A program made the translations under genes and the position numbers. Positions 6,712-16,589 of a stretch of 64,000 nt of DNA are shown here, one piece after another; the stretch's first letter is position 1; the number at the start of each line of letters is the position of its first letter. This DNA is from Planctomycetota bacterium (GTDB taxonomy: Bacteria; Planctomycetota; UBA1135; JADKAF01): the NCBI GenBank assembly GCA_016719295.1, contig JADKAF010000001.1, forward strand, positions 6,944,001 through 7,008,000, written 5' to 3'. The notes below the pieces were generated by a model that worked only from the letters and a program-made list of their open reading frames with translations, was not told where the DNA came from and ran no database searches.

Positions 6712-9481
6712 AGAACGCGAGCCCGAGCGAGTTCGCCGCCGCGTCGAGCACGGCCCACTGGGCATCGAAGCGCGCGCCGATGAGCCCCGGATCGAGCGGC
6801 ACGGTGAGCGGCGGCAGCGTCGCTCGCCCTTCCGCATCGGTCGTCGACGCGAGAGCGAGGACATCGCCGTAGGAGTAGAGCGTGCAGCTCGGCGCGCCGA
6901 GCGGATCCAGCGGCAGCGCGATGGGGGTCCCGGCCTGCAGCAGCGCCGGAGCATTCGGCAGCGCGGCGCGCAGGCCGAGCGCGATCGCTGCACCGAGCGC
7001 CGGCCGTCCCTCGAGCGTCGCGTGCGGCAGATGGCCGTTGCTCGCCGCGCAGGCGCGGCCGGAGGCGAGCGCGCGCGCCGGCGTTCCCGCGCCGCGGAAG
7101 TCGTAGACCCACGCGCGGCCTGCGAGCTGCGCGGCAGCGGCGCAGCCGACGGCGAGATCGGCGTAGCCATCGCCATCGAAGTCGCCCGCGAGGTCGAGCA
7201 CGGGGAAGAACCCGTGGCCGGAGAAGCTGCGCAGGCGCTCGTGGCCCGCGGCTCCCGAGAAGACCCAGATCTGATCCAGGTTCTCGGAGCTCGCAGCGAC
7301 TTCCATCTTGCCATCGCCATCGACGTCGCCGCCGCCGGTGACCTGCAGGCCGAAGTGCTGTCCGCTCGCGCCGTCGAAGCGCCGGATCACGTTGCCGAAG
7401 CGATTGATGACGAACAACGATCCCGCTTGGAAGCCCGCGCCGTCGTCGTTCTGGAACGAGCCCGCGACATAGTCGTCGCGCCCGTCGCCGTCCCAGTCGT
7501 CGTCGAGCGCCGCTACCGAGAGGCCGAAGTTCTCCTGGAAGGTGTTGCCGCTCTGCGTCGCGATCTGCAAGAACGTGCGCCCCGAGTAGCCGAACACCGC
7601 GCCGCCATCCGTCGCGCGCAGGTCGGCGAACGGCGCGCCGACGAGGAGGTCCTGCACGCCGTCGTCGTCCAGATCGCCGGCGCGGGCGATGTCGTAGCCG
7701 AAGCGCGAGGCCTGCGTGCTGGTGAGCGTGCGCAGCACGCTGCCCGTGCGGCCCGACCAGACGCGCACGTAGTTCGTCGGCAGCGCGGCATGCGGATCGG
7801 GGTACTCCGGCGCTCCGGCGGCGACGTCGTCGTAGCCATCGCCGTCGAGGTCGCCGAGGCCCGCGACCGAGAAGCCCAGGTACTCCTCGGGGCCGCCGAA
7901 GAAGGCGTGCAGCACGCTGCCGTCCGCGCCCGAGAAGACGCGCACGGCGCCGGCGTGATTGCCGCCCGTACCCTCCGCCGCGTTGCCGACGAGCACGTCG
8001 GGAACGCCATCGCCGTTCACGTCCCCGGCCGCGGCGATGGAGCTGGAGGAGAGCGGCGAGACGCCCATCGGCAGCGAGCGCAGGAGGAGGCCTCCGCGGC
8101 GGTAGAGGTCGACGCGATTCGAGCCCGGGATGCTGAGCGCGAGCTCGCTCGCGAGATCGCCATCGAGATCGCCCACGTACGCGACGTGCCGTCCGAGCTC
8201 GCGTCCGGGAGCATCGCCTTGCAGCGCCAAGATCACCGTCGGCTGCTGCCAGCCCAAGTCGACGACATAGCCGCGGCCCGCGCTCGTCGCGCGATCCCAC
8301 GGAGCTCCGATGGCGATCTCGGCGTAGGAGTTCGCATCGAGGTCGCCGCCCAGCGCGAGCGAGAAGCCGAAGCGATCATTCGCTTCGCGCTGGCGCAGCT
8401 CGTCGAGCAGAGCGTGACCGGGCTTCCCGGACCAGAGGCGCACGACGCCCGCGGGCACTGCGGCGGCCGCGACATCGCGCGCGCCGTCGCCGTTCACGTC
8501 GCCGCCGCCGGCGATCGCGCTGCCGAGCTCGTCGCCGAGTGCGCCATCGAAGCGCTGCACGACCGGCGCGGTCGAGCTCGAAGCGTTGTAGCCGAGCACG
8601 AAGAGCGAGCCCGAGGCGTAGCCCGCGCCTTCGTCGTTCCCCGGAGCGCCGACGATCCAGTCGGACTTGCCGTCGCCGCTCCAGTCGGCGTCGAGCGCGC
8701 CGACCGCATGGCCGAACTCTTCGAAGTCGATGACCCCGGACTGCGAGGCGAGGCGACTGCCGTTGGCGCCGGAGTACGCGATCGCCTCGCCGCCGAGGAA
8801 CGCGCGCCGCGAGGCCCAAGGCGCGCCCGCGACGTAGTCCTGAACGCCGTCGCCATCGACGTCGCCTGCGCGTGCGAGGGCATAGCCGAAGCCTTCGCCG
8901 GAGAAGCTGCCGACATGGGATCGGAGCAGCGCCTGGGTTCGACCGGAGCGCACGACCACGAAGCCGAGCCCGCCCGAGAACGACTGCAGCGCGCTGTACG
9001 CGAAGTCGCCGAAGCCGTCGCCGTCGAGGTCGCCGAGCCCGGCCACGGCCCAGCCCAGGCGCTCTTGCCCCTGCGTGCCGAACTGCGACCAGATCGTCGC
9101 GCCGTTCGCTCCGGAGAGCAGGGCCACGCCTCCGCTCCCGCTCGAGAACAGAGGCGCTCCCACGAGCAGCTCGGGCACGCCGTCGCCATTCAGATCTCCG
9201 ACGCTCGCGATCGCTTGGCCGAAGCTGCTGCCGGGCGCGAAGCCGCCCGTGAAGCTGCGCAGCACGACGCCATCGGGACGGACGACATCCACGCGTCCGC
9301 GACCCGGCACGCCGAACGCCGTCTCCGTCCGACCGTCGCCGTTCCAATCGCCGACGAACGCGACGGCATGGCCCAGCGTCGCGCCGCTCGCGTCGCCGGG
9401 GAACGCGAGCATCTCGCGCGGAGCCTGGGCCAGAGCCGGTGTACCGAGGAGGAGGAGCAGGGTGCAGGGGAGCGAACGCAT
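6680..9481 (-). CDS. Secreted FG-GAP repeat protein with two seven-bladed propellers
   Basis: 933 residues. A signal peptide (MRSLPCTLLLLLGTPALAQA) leads into fourteen FG-GAP blades, each carrying a calcium-loop motif of type DxNGDG or DxDGDG (for example DWNGDG at about 45, DLDGDGFGD at 151, DVDGDGVQD at 207). The pattern restarts near residue 415: DLDGDLASE at 438 matches DWNGDG at 45, so blades 1-7 and 8-14 look like an internal duplication of about 393 residues. This is an integrin-alpha-like beta-propeller array for extracellular binding. The C-terminal 150 residues form a separate module shared in pattern with other secreted proteins here. No membrane anchor is visible. Confidence 0.9.
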   Translation of the reverse strand: MRSLPCTLLLLLGTPALAQAPREMLAFPGDASGATLGHAVAFVGDWNGDGRTETAFGVPGRGRVDVVRPDGVVLRSFTGGFAPGSSFGQAIASVGDLNGDGVPELLVGAPLFSSGSGGVALLSGANGATIWSQFGTQGQERLGWAVAGLGDLDGDGFGDFAYSALQSFSGGLGFVVVRSGRTQALLRSHVGSFSGEGFGYALARAGDVDGDGVQDYVAGAPWASRRAFLGGEAIAYSGANGSRLASQSGVIDFEEFGHAVGALDADWSGDGKSDWIVGAPGNDEGAGYASGSLFVLGYNASSSTAPVVQRFDGALGDELGSAIAGGGDVNGDGARDVAAAAVPAGVVRLWSGKPGHALLDELRQREANDRFGFSLALGGDLDANSYAEIAIGAPWDRATSAGRGYVVDLGWQQPTVILALQGDAPGRELGRHVAYVGDLDGDLASELALSIPGSNRVDLYRRGGLLLRSLPMGVSPLSSSSIAAAGDVNGDGVPDVLVGNAAEGTGGNHAGAVRVFSGADGSVLHAFFGGPEEYLGFSVAGLGDLDGDGYDDVAAGAPEYPDPHAALPTNYVRVWSGRTGSVLRTLTSTQASRFGYDIARAGDLDDDGVQDLLVGAPFADLRATDGGAVFGYSGRTFLQIATQSGNTFQENFGLSVAALDDDWDGDGRDDYVAGSFQNDDGAGFQAGSLFVINRFGNVIRRFDGASGQHFGLQVTGGGDVDGDGKMEVAASSENLDQIWVFSGAAGHERLRSFSGHGFFPVLDLAGDFDGDGYADLAVGCAAAAQLAGRAWVYDFRGAGTPARALASGRACAASNGHLPHATLEGRPALGAAIALGLRAALPNAPALLQAGTPIALPLDPLGAPSCTLYSYGDVLALASTTDAEGRATLPPLTVPLDPGLIGARFDAQWAVLDAAANSLGLAFSTRLVMILGS

Positions 9482-9676
9482 GGGGCGATCCGAGCAGGGG
9501 AGAGGCGCAGTGTGCGCTCTTCACGCGGGCGGAGCTCTCAGGCGAAGGCCGTAGATGGCTCGGGTCGCAGGTCGCAGCTCCGTCGGAGCGCCGCATCGAG
9601 CAGCGTGGATTCGATCTTCAGCACCCGGCTTCCTACTCCTTCGGCTCCATGCCTCGCGCGCGTCGAACGCGTTCGG

Positions 9677-10432
9677 ATGAGCGCTCCCCTCATCTCCCGA
9701 GCTCGAGCTCTCGCCAGGTTGCTGCGTTCGCTCTGCTTGCGCGCTTCCGTAGCTCTCTCGTTCGCTCCCGCCGCGCTGGCGCAGACAGCTATCAGCGGCA
9801 CGCTGTACGACGGCGCCGGCGGTCCGCTGCAGAGCGGCGTCGTCTACCACGTCGTCGGCGCGATCGTCGTACCGGCCGGAACCACGCTCACGGCGGGCGC
9901 CAGCGCGATCCTGAAGTCCGATGGCCAGGCGATCTACGTGCGCGGTGCGCTGCTCGCGCAGGGGACCGCGGCGCAGCCGGTGATCTTCAGCTCGATCCAC
10001 GACGATGCCGCGGGCGGCGACACGAACGACCGGCTCGGCTTCCCGCGCTTCCTCGAGGGCGACCTCGATGGCCTGCAGCGCATCGATAGAGGCGCGCACG
10101 AGCACGACAACGTGCTCGCGGCGATCTTCGGCGACGCGCGACCGGGTGGCACGCTGACGCTCGCGACCTTCAGCCTGCCGCCGATCCACACGGTGTTCCT
10201 CGCGATCGGCGCAGGTCCGGCGCTGGAGCTGCCCCTCGCGCCCTACGGCGCCTTCTTCCCGAACCTCTTCGGCGCGTACGTCCTCGTGCCGTGGGCGACG
10301 GCGGGCAGCGTGTCGTTCACGATCCCGCTCGAGATCTTCACGCCGGTCGACCTGGTCGTGCAGGAGGTGGGCTTCGCGGGGGCGTTCGAGCGCGGGAACA
10401 CCTCGAACCCGAGCTTCCTCACGATCCGCTGA
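9677..10432 (+). CDS. Secreted hypothetical protein, planctomycete type
   Basis: 251 residues starting at ATG 9677, with an N-terminal hydrophobic export signal ending at APAALAQ. The early part (GVVYHVVGAIVVPAGTTLTA, then GAILKSDGQ-like text) resembles the start of a right-handed beta-helix rung as in secreted polymorphic proteins. The rest is a small beta-rich domain ending in EVGFAGAFERGNTSNPSFLT, like the C-terminal module of neighbouring secreted proteins. It looks like a short version in which the repeat region has been lost. Divergent from the FG-GAP gene. Function unknown. Confidence 0.7.
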   Translation: MSAPLISRARALARLLRSLCLRASVALSFAPAALAQTAISGTLYDGAGGPLQSGVVYHVVGAIVVPAGTTLTAGASAILKSDGQAIYVRGALLAQGTAAQPVIFSSIHDDAAGGDTNDRLGFPRFLEGDLDGLQRIDRGAHEHDNVLAAIFGDARPGGTLTLATFSLPPIHTVFLAIGAGPALELPLAPYGAFFPNLFGAYVLVPWATAGSVSFTIPLEIFTPVDLVVQEVGFAGAFERGNTSNPSFLTIR

Positions 10433-10527
10433 GGAGCCTTGTCGAGCGACGCGGCGAGCGGCAGAGCACGCTTGCCACGCGGCACCCTTCCGGCCATCGT
10501 CGGCGCGGCGATTCCGGAGGAAGCTCG

Positions 10528-12180
10528 ATGCCTCGATCCCACGTCGTGCGCTCGCTCGCCGCCCTGCTGCTGGTGGCGGCTCTCGCCTGGTGGCTGCACG
10601 AGCCGGCCGAGGAACCCGCGCTCCGCGCGATCGCGGAGCCCATCGCGGAGAACGCGGTCGCGCGCGCGCCGCTCGATGCGAGCGAGTTCTCCTCGAGCGC
10701 CGCCCCCGCGGTGCGCCGGCTCGCCGATCCGCGCGCGCCGGCGTCGGACGAGGTTCGGATCCGCGTGCTCGACGCGGCGGGCGCACCGATCCCCAGGGCG
10801 GCGGCCTGCGAGCATCGCCGCTCGCGTTGGAGCTCCGCGACGGAGACTCCGACGGCGCATGCGCGCGCCGATGCCGAGGGCGTGATCAGGCTCGCCGCGT
10901 CGGGACCGATGCCGCCGGGCCTCTGGGTCTTCGCGGCGGGCCATGTTCCGCGCGAGCTCGGCGCGCTCGCTCCAGGCATCGAGCACGAGGTGCGCCTCGA
11001 GGCGTGCGCGGCGCTCGAGGTGCGCGCGCTGACGCTCGACGACGAGCCGCTCGAGGGCGTCCTCATCTGCGTCGCACGGCGCGCGCTGCCGCACGTGGAG
11101 TCCCAGTTCTACGAGCGCGCGCGCGCCGGCGAGATTCGTGCGAGCTTGGATCCCGAGCTCGCCATCCATACCGCGCTCACGGATGCGAGCGGTCACGCGC
11201 GGATCGAGGGACTGCTGCCGGGCGAGCTCCATCTGCGCGCATCGCATCCCGCGTTCCTCCAGGTCCATGAGGAGGGCGTCGAGCGCGCCGCCGTGCCCGG
11301 GCCGGAGAAGCGCGTGCGCTTCGCGCCGCTCGCGTACGACGCCGTCGAAGTGCGCGGCGATCGGGTGCTCAGCTCCGGCTGGGAGTTCGTCGTCGCGCGT
11401 CCCCTCCTCGGCACGATGAAGACACAGTCCTTCGTCAGCGAGACCCGGCGTCGGCTGGAGGCCCACTTCCCGACTGCCGAGTGCATCGCCGTCACCGACC
11501 ATGGGCCCGCCGACGCTCCGCCGCAGAGGGCGATCCTCGATCTCTGGCTGGAGCGCACGGGCCGTTGGCGCGTCGAGCGTCCGCTGCGACGCCTCGAGGG
11601 CGAGCTCCGCTGCGAGGTCATCGACGCGCCTCAGGGAGGCGAGATCGAGCCGCGCGGCGAGCTCGAGGTCCTCGTGCGCGATCGCCTCGAGCGCTCGATC
11701 GCGGACGAGTACGAAGTGCTCGTCACCCGACGCGGGGAGCAGATGCCGACGCTCGGGCTGCGAGCGAGGTCGGGCTCCGTCGTGCCCGTGCCTGTTGGCA
11801 AAGGCAAGCTCTCCTCGGGGCTGCGCGCGCAGCCGATCCTCCTCCAGCGCGATCTCGAGATCGAGCCTGGCCAGCGCGTGCTCGTCGAGCGGAGCTTCGA
11901 CGTTGCGCTGCGGAGCTGCGAGCTGGTGGTGATCCCGCCCTATGAGGACGCGTTCGAACGCGGCTCCGTCTTCGTACGCGCCGCTGCAGGTCTGGCCGGA
12001 AGCTTGCCGCTCCTGGGCTGTCGTCCCGAGCTGCGCTTCCTGCTTCCGGAAGGGCGGAGCGAGCTGCGCCTCAGCGTTCCGGGCTTCGAAGAGGAGACGG
12101 TCGTCGTCGAGGTGCCGGTCAGCGACGAGCTGGTGGATCCGCCGCGCCGTATCGAAGTGGCGCTGCGTCCGCAGGCGTAG
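10528..12180 (+). CDS. Membrane-anchored carboxypeptidase-regulatory-like domain protein
   Basis: 550 residues from the ATG at 10528, preceded by GGAGGAAG. An uncleaved-type hydrophobic anchor (residues 8-24, LAALLLVAALAWWL) is followed by a low-complexity stretch and then beta-sandwich repeats of the CarboxypepD_reg type: EVRIRVLDAAGAPIPRA near 75, an alanine-rich strand set, LTDASGHARIEGLLPGELHL near 215, and a last RSELRLSVPGFEEETVVVEV. No catalytic domain is present. These domains usually mediate protein or glycan contact on the cell surface. It resembles the 1072-residue protein at 46656-49874 in design. Function unknown. Confidence 0.7.
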   Translation: MPRSHVVRSLAALLLVAALAWWLHEPAEEPALRAIAEPIAENAVARAPLDASEFSSSAAPAVRRLADPRAPASDEVRIRVLDAAGAPIPRAAACEHRRSRWSSATETPTAHARADAEGVIRLAASGPMPPGLWVFAAGHVPRELGALAPGIEHEVRLEACAALEVRALTLDDEPLEGVLICVARRALPHVESQFYERARAGEIRASLDPELAIHTALTDASGHARIEGLLPGELHLRASHPAFLQVHEEGVERAAVPGPEKRVRFAPLAYDAVEVRGDRVLSSGWEFVVARPLLGTMKTQSFVSETRRRLEAHFPTAECIAVTDHGPADAPPQRAILDLWLERTGRWRVERPLRRLEGELRCEVIDAPQGGEIEPRGELEVLVRDRLERSIADEYEVLVTRRGEQMPTLGLRARSGSVVPVPVGKGKLSSGLRAQPILLQRDLEIEPGQRVLVERSFDVALRSCELVVIPPYEDAFERGSVFVRAAAGLAGSLPLLGCRPELRFLLPEGRSELRLSVPGFEEETVVVEVPVSDELVDPPRRIEVALRPQA

Positions 12181-12202
12181 CGCGCGTCAACTTCTCCGCG
12201 CC

Positions 12203-13144
12203 TCAGCTCCCCTCATAGCGCTCGTGCCCTTCCGCCGGGCGCCACGCGTCCTGCGGCTCGTAGCGCTCGTAGAGCAAGCGCGTCACGGCGCGCAGGAGCA
12301 CGTAGCCCTCGTTCGCGCGCGTCCAGCTCTGGTCCTCCTGGTTCTTCGTGATCACGCAGAACACGAAGGGGCCGTTCCGCCCTTCGACCAGCACGAGCTC
12401 GGAGCGCGAGCGATTGACCGCGCCTTGCTTGGTGAACGCGACGACATGCGGCGGGAGCTGCGAGAGCGCTTCCCCATCCCAGACCGAGCGCGCGAGGGCG
12501 CGCAGCATCGCGGTGCAGGCCGCGCGCGAATGCAGCTCGCTCGCGTGGATGCGGCGCAGGAGCTCCGCCATCTCGCGCGGCGTCGTCTGCCCCCAGCCCC
12601 AGCTCTTCTGCGCTTCGGCGCGGCCCTCGGTGCGCGAGTTGACGCGCGTCTGCTCGAAGCCGCGCGCGGCGAGATAGGCGTTGATCGCCTTTCCGGTGCC
12701 GGCGAGCTCCTGCAGCCAGAGGCTCGCCGTGTTGTCGCTGAACGCGATCATCAAGGTCACCAGCTTCGCGAGCGAGACCTCTTCGCCGTCGCGCAGGCTC
12801 TCGACCAAGTCCTCGCCGGGATACGCGCGCTCGTTCGTGTAGCGGAGCTTCTGGTCCCAGCGCAGCTCGCCCTGCTCCAGCTTCTCGAAGAGCCCGAGCA
12901 GGATCGGCACCTTGACCAAGCTCGCGGTGGGGAAGAGCTCATCGGCGCGGATCGCGATCTCCTCGCCGGTCCGGAGGTGCTTCACGTAGATGCCGACGGC
13001 GCCGCGCACCTTCGCCGCGAGGGCTTCGAGCTCGGAGCGGAGCGGCGGGAGCTGCGGCGCTGGCTCCTGCACGCGGGGTGCCGCGCAGGAGGAGAGCACG
13101 GTCAGCGGGAGCACGGCGAGCGAGAGCGCGGCGAGGGCGAGCAT
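12203..13144 (-). CDS. Serine beta-lactamase-fold lipoprotein (class A-like, PBP-type)
   Basis: 313 residues from the ATG at 13144, chosen because AGGA lies just upstream and a lipoprotein signal follows (LPLTVLSSC, lipid-modified Cys). The serine-enzyme motifs are in order: SxxK as ASLVKVP, SDN as FSDNTASLW, and KxG as TKQGAVN. The class A Glu166 loop motif (ExxLN) is not visible. Class A enzymes hydrolyse beta-lactams; without the general-base Glu this protein may instead be a DD-peptidase-like or slow beta-lactamase. It would sit on a membrane facing the periplasm. It is convergent with the gene at 10528 and divergent from the sulfatase gene. It is not near the BlaI/BlaR1 pair at 31 kb. 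Confidence 0.8.
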   Translation of the reverse strand: MLALAALSLAVLPLTVLSSCAAPRVQEPAPQLPPLRSELEALAAKVRGAVGIYVKHLRTGEEIAIRADELFPTASLVKVPILLGLFEKLEQGELRWDQKLRYTNERAYPGEDLVESLRDGEEVSLAKLVTLMIAFSDNTASLWLQELAGTGKAINAYLAARGFEQTRVNSRTEGRAEAQKSWGWGQTTPREMAELLRRIHASELHSRAACTAMLRALARSVWDGEALSQLPPHVVAFTKQGAVNRSRSELVLVEGRNGPFVFCVITKNQEDQSWTRANEGYVLLRAVTRLLYERYEPQDAWRPAEGHERYEGS

Positions 13145-13278
13145 CGCGAGGTCCTGGCGAGGCCGGAGGAGAGGGCCGGCCAAGATGCCACGTGACCCGC
13201 TCTCGTTCACGCGGCGAACGGTTCGCCAAGGAGTAGCGAGCACAGACGCGCGCCTTCTCGCCTCCTAGAATCCCCGTC

Positions 13279-14700
13279 ATGAGCACCGTTCGTTCGTGCC
13301 GTCGCGCGCTCGTCGCCCTTGCGTTCCTGATCGCAGCGTTCTCCGTGCGGCCCACGTGCGCCGAGGAGCCGCCGAACATCGTGTTCCTGATCTCGGACGA
13401 TCACGCCTGGACCGACTACGGCTTCCAGGGGCACCCAGAGCTCGAGACGCCGAACTTGGACCAGCTCGCCGCGCGCGGCGCGCTCTTCCCGCGCGGCTAC
13501 GTTCCCACCGCGCTCTGCCGACCGTCGCTGGCGACGCTCGCCACCGGGCTCTACGCGCATCAGCACCAGATCACCGGCAACGATCCCGCGGTCGCTCCCG
13601 CACGGGACCCGAATGCCGCCGCGGAGCATCGCGCCGCCGAGGCCGAGCTTCGCGAGCGGATGATCGCGCGCTTCCACCAGCATCCGTCGATCGTGCCGCT
13701 TCTCGCGGCCAAGGGCTACCTGAGTCACCAGTCCGGCAAGTGGTGGGAAGGCAGCTATCAGCGCGCCGGCTTCACGCACGGCATGACGCGCGGGTTCCCG
13801 GAGCCCGGCGGCCGCCACGGCGATGACGGGCTCGCGATCGGACGCGAAGGCTTGGAGCCGGTGCTGCGTTTCCTCGATCGCGCCGTCGCCGAGCGGAAGC
13901 CCTTCTTCCTCTGGTACGCGCCGCTCTTGCCGCACACGCCGCACAACCCTCCGGAGCGCCTGTTCCAGAAGTACAAAGCGAAGGGCATCGCTTCGGATCA
14001 CGTGGCGCGCTACTACGCGATGGTCGAGTGGTTCGACGAGACCTGCGGCCAGCTGCTCGAGCGCCTCGACGCGCTCGACCTCACGAGGAAGACGCTCGTC
14101 GTCTACGTCGGCGACAACGGCTGGATCCAGCAGGAGAACGCCGCTGGCTACGCGCCGCGCTCGAAGCAGTCGCCCTACGAAGGCGGCGTGCGGCAGCCGA
14201 TCGTGTTCTCTTGGCCCGGTGTCATCCGGCCCGGGCGACGCGACGAGCAGCTCTGCTCGAGCGTCGACATCGTGCCCACCGTGCTGGCGGCGGCGGTAGC
14301 CAAGGCGCCCGCGAACTTGCCCGGCTTCGATCTTTTGCCGATCCTGCGGACCGGCGAGCCTACGCCGCGCAAAGAAGTGCTGGGCGAAGGCTTCGCGCAC
14401 GATGTGGCGAACCTGGATCGACCCGAGGACACGCTGCTCTACCGCTGGGTCATCGACGGGCGCTGGAAGCTGCTGCTGACCTACGATGGCCAGGTCGGGC
14501 GCCACGCGAGCAGCCATCCGCGCACGGAGAAGCGCCCGCAGCTCTTCGATCTCCGGGCCGATCCGCACGAGCAGCGAAACCTCGCGGCCGAGCATCCGGA
14601 GCTGGTCGAGCGACTCGCTTCGCGCCTCGCCGCGTGGTGGCCGGTGACGCAGCGCCAAGTGCTGACCGAGTGGACCGAGGAGATCGGCGTCTGGAAGTGA
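13279..14700 (+). CDS. Secreted type I sulfatase family protein
   Basis: 473 residues with a signal peptide ending near RPTCAEE. The fold's landmarks are present: metal-binding NIVFLISDDHAW, the catalytic region TALCRPSLATLATG, SGKWW, PHTPH and GDNGW. The formylglycine motif is normally CxPSR; here it reads CRPSL, so the cysteine and proline are kept and the arginine is replaced by leucine. It should hydrolyse sulfate esters of polysaccharides in the periplasm if the Cys is matured. Sulfatases are strongly expanded in Planctomycetes. Neighbours give no clue to the substrate. A loss of activity because of the R-to-L change cannot be excluded. Confidence 0.88.
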   Translation: MSTVRSCRRALVALAFLIAAFSVRPTCAEEPPNIVFLISDDHAWTDYGFQGHPELETPNLDQLAARGALFPRGYVPTALCRPSLATLATGLYAHQHQITGNDPAVAPARDPNAAAEHRAAEAELRERMIARFHQHPSIVPLLAAKGYLSHQSGKWWEGSYQRAGFTHGMTRGFPEPGGRHGDDGLAIGREGLEPVLRFLDRAVAERKPFFLWYAPLLPHTPHNPPERLFQKYKAKGIASDHVARYYAMVEWFDETCGQLLERLDALDLTRKTLVVYVGDNGWIQQENAAGYAPRSKQSPYEGGVRQPIVFSWPGVIRPGRRDEQLCSSVDIVPTVLAAAVAKAPANLPGFDLLPILRTGEPTPRKEVLGEGFAHDVANLDRPEDTLLYRWVIDGRWKLLLTYDGQVGRHASSHPRTEKRPQLFDLRADPHEQRNLAAEHPELVERLASRLAAWWPVTQRQVLTEWTEEIGVWK

Positions 14701-14823
14701 GCCCGCACCGCGCCGCGCGGGCCGCAGGACTCCTCTACGAACATCCTGCGCACAAGGGCTACCTCTCCGCGCCGAGCCGCGGGCCTACCATCGCTGCAGC
14801 TCTTCCCTGCCCTGGAGGCTGCC

Positions 14824-16567
14824 ATGCGCGTGCGCTCGACCTTGCTCTGCTTCGCTCTCACCGTGGCCCCGGCGAGCGCGCAGCACTACGTACGCGTCCG
14901 CGACAACATCCTCGAGGCCCGCGGCGCGTCGGGCCCCGCGCGATCCTCGCTGACGTCGAGCACGGCCATGCACTGCGGCACGCGGGAGGTCGTGTACGAC
15001 GGCCAGCCGTTCCTGAACGGCGGCGGCGCCACCGTGATCACGAACGGCTTCATGAACTCCGCATGCATGAATCGCAGCGGGGCGATCGCGTTCGTCGGCG
15101 ACGCCACGGGACCGCGCAATCAAGGCATCTTCGTCTCCGATGCCCTGGGTCTGCGCGCGATCGCGATGGGCTGCGGGCAGGGCGGCGGCTCGGGGCGCTT
15201 CGGCATCTGCGGCGACCCGACGCCGGTCGGCGGGACCTTCGGCGGCTTCTTCTCGAGCACGATCTTCGCGCCGCCGATCAACGAGGAAGGCGACGTGCTC
15301 TTCCTCGCCGATGTCGTGGGCGGCAGCACCACGCGCGCGCTGTTCCTCTATGTCGCGGGGAGCCAGACGATCGCGAAGGTCGCCGGGGTCGGCGATCCCT
15401 CGCCGCTCGGCGGCGTCTTCACCGCGCTGGGCCCGGGCGCGCTCGATCGCGATCGCGAGGTGCTCTTCCTCGCGCGCAGCACCGGCAGCAACGCGTATGT
15501 CGCCGACATCTTCCGCTGGCGGTCGGGTGCGGTGAGCCGCTTCTGCGCAACGGGCGATCCCGCGCCCGGTGGCGCCACGGTCGCGATGCTGGGCACGGAG
15601 AGCTTCGGCTTCGTCGACGGCACGACGGTGTTCGCGGGACCCGTGCCTTCGATCAACGACTGCGGGCAGGTCGCCTACCGCATCATCACCAACGGCGGAG
15701 CGGTGGGAACCGGCATCGCGGTCCGCAGCAACGGCGTCGACCAGTGGTACTTGACCGACGCGATGACCACGCCGCGCGGCGGCACCTACTTCGACTTCCA
15801 AGGTGCTTTGCTGAACGGCAACGGCCAGATCGCGGTGTTCGCCGAATACATGGTGAACGGCAATCCCACGGGCGGCTGGATCGTCGGTCGGCCGGGGAGC
15901 TGGCGCGGGGGCGCTCTGCTGGGACGACCTGGTCGACGGCCGGCCCTGCATCGTGCTCGGCTTCTCGCGCTCGCCGATGACGCCGCTCAGCGATGACGGC
16001 GACCTCGTCGTGTGGTGCGACCTCGATCCCAATCAGACGATGGGCCGCGTCCTCGTGAGCGCCGCGGATGGCTCGCTGAGCGTGCTCGCGCGCCAAGGCG
16101 GGCCGACGGGAGCCGGCGGCCTCTACGGCACGATCGACGGCTGGCCTTCGATGAACAGCTCGGGCCGCGCGATGCTCTCGGCGACGACGATCGGCGGCAC
16201 CGGCAACGGCGCCCATCTCGCCGCGGTGCTCTGCGGTCCCGGCGTCTCCAGCAGCCCGTGCCGCTCGCCGGGCGACGCGCTGACGATCGACAACTTCGGT
16301 CCCGCGGGCGGGAGCTTCCAGCTCCTGGTCTCGACGGCGACGACGAGCGTGCCGCTGCCGCCCTTCGGCACCCTGCTGATCGGTCCCTCGCCGCTCGTCG
16401 TGCTGACGGGGCTCGTGCCTTATCCCGGCTTGTCCGGCCCGCACAGCTGGCAGCAGCGGATCCCGAGCGACCCGCTGCTGCGCGGCATCTCGCTCCACTT
16501 CCAGAGCCTCGCCGTCACGAGCACGGGGATCCAGCTCACGAACCGCGCGACGACGCGCATCGGCTGA
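14824..16567 (+). CDS. Secreted NxxGxxAF tandem-repeat protein, frameshifted
   Basis: The first frame runs from the signal peptide (MRVRSTLLCFALTVAPASAQ) to about 15911; the protein then continues in another frame (LCWDDLVDGRPCIVLGFSRS) to the stop at 16567, about 580 residues in all. One extra G in the G-run 15907-15911 explains the break. Repeats of the NxxGxxAF type occur on both sides: MNRSGAIAFVGD, INEEGDVLFLAD, INDCGQVAYR, LNGNGQIAVFAE, LSDDGDLVVWCD, MNSSGRAMLSAT. This places it with the choice-of-anchor NxxGxxAF proteins, probably a surface beta-propeller. The C-terminal module includes RIPSDPLLRGISLHFQSLAV, a piece of which recurs as an orphan at 18283-18425. Confidence 0.8.
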
Positions 16568-16589
16568 GGCCGCGCGCTCGAGCGCTCCC

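Noticed and set aside
3600..8300. A 1566-residue open frame on the reverse strand
   Set aside because: Crosses several real genes in the wrong frame and is dominated by Arg/Ala/Gly runs. Only a short piece near 3850-3960 has protein-like character and is listed as a possible remnant.
6290..10432. A 1380-residue open frame on the plus strand
   Set aside because: Only its last 251 codons (from 9677) look like a protein. The rest is Arg/Ala-rich antisense of the FG-GAP gene; high GC leaves all frames open.
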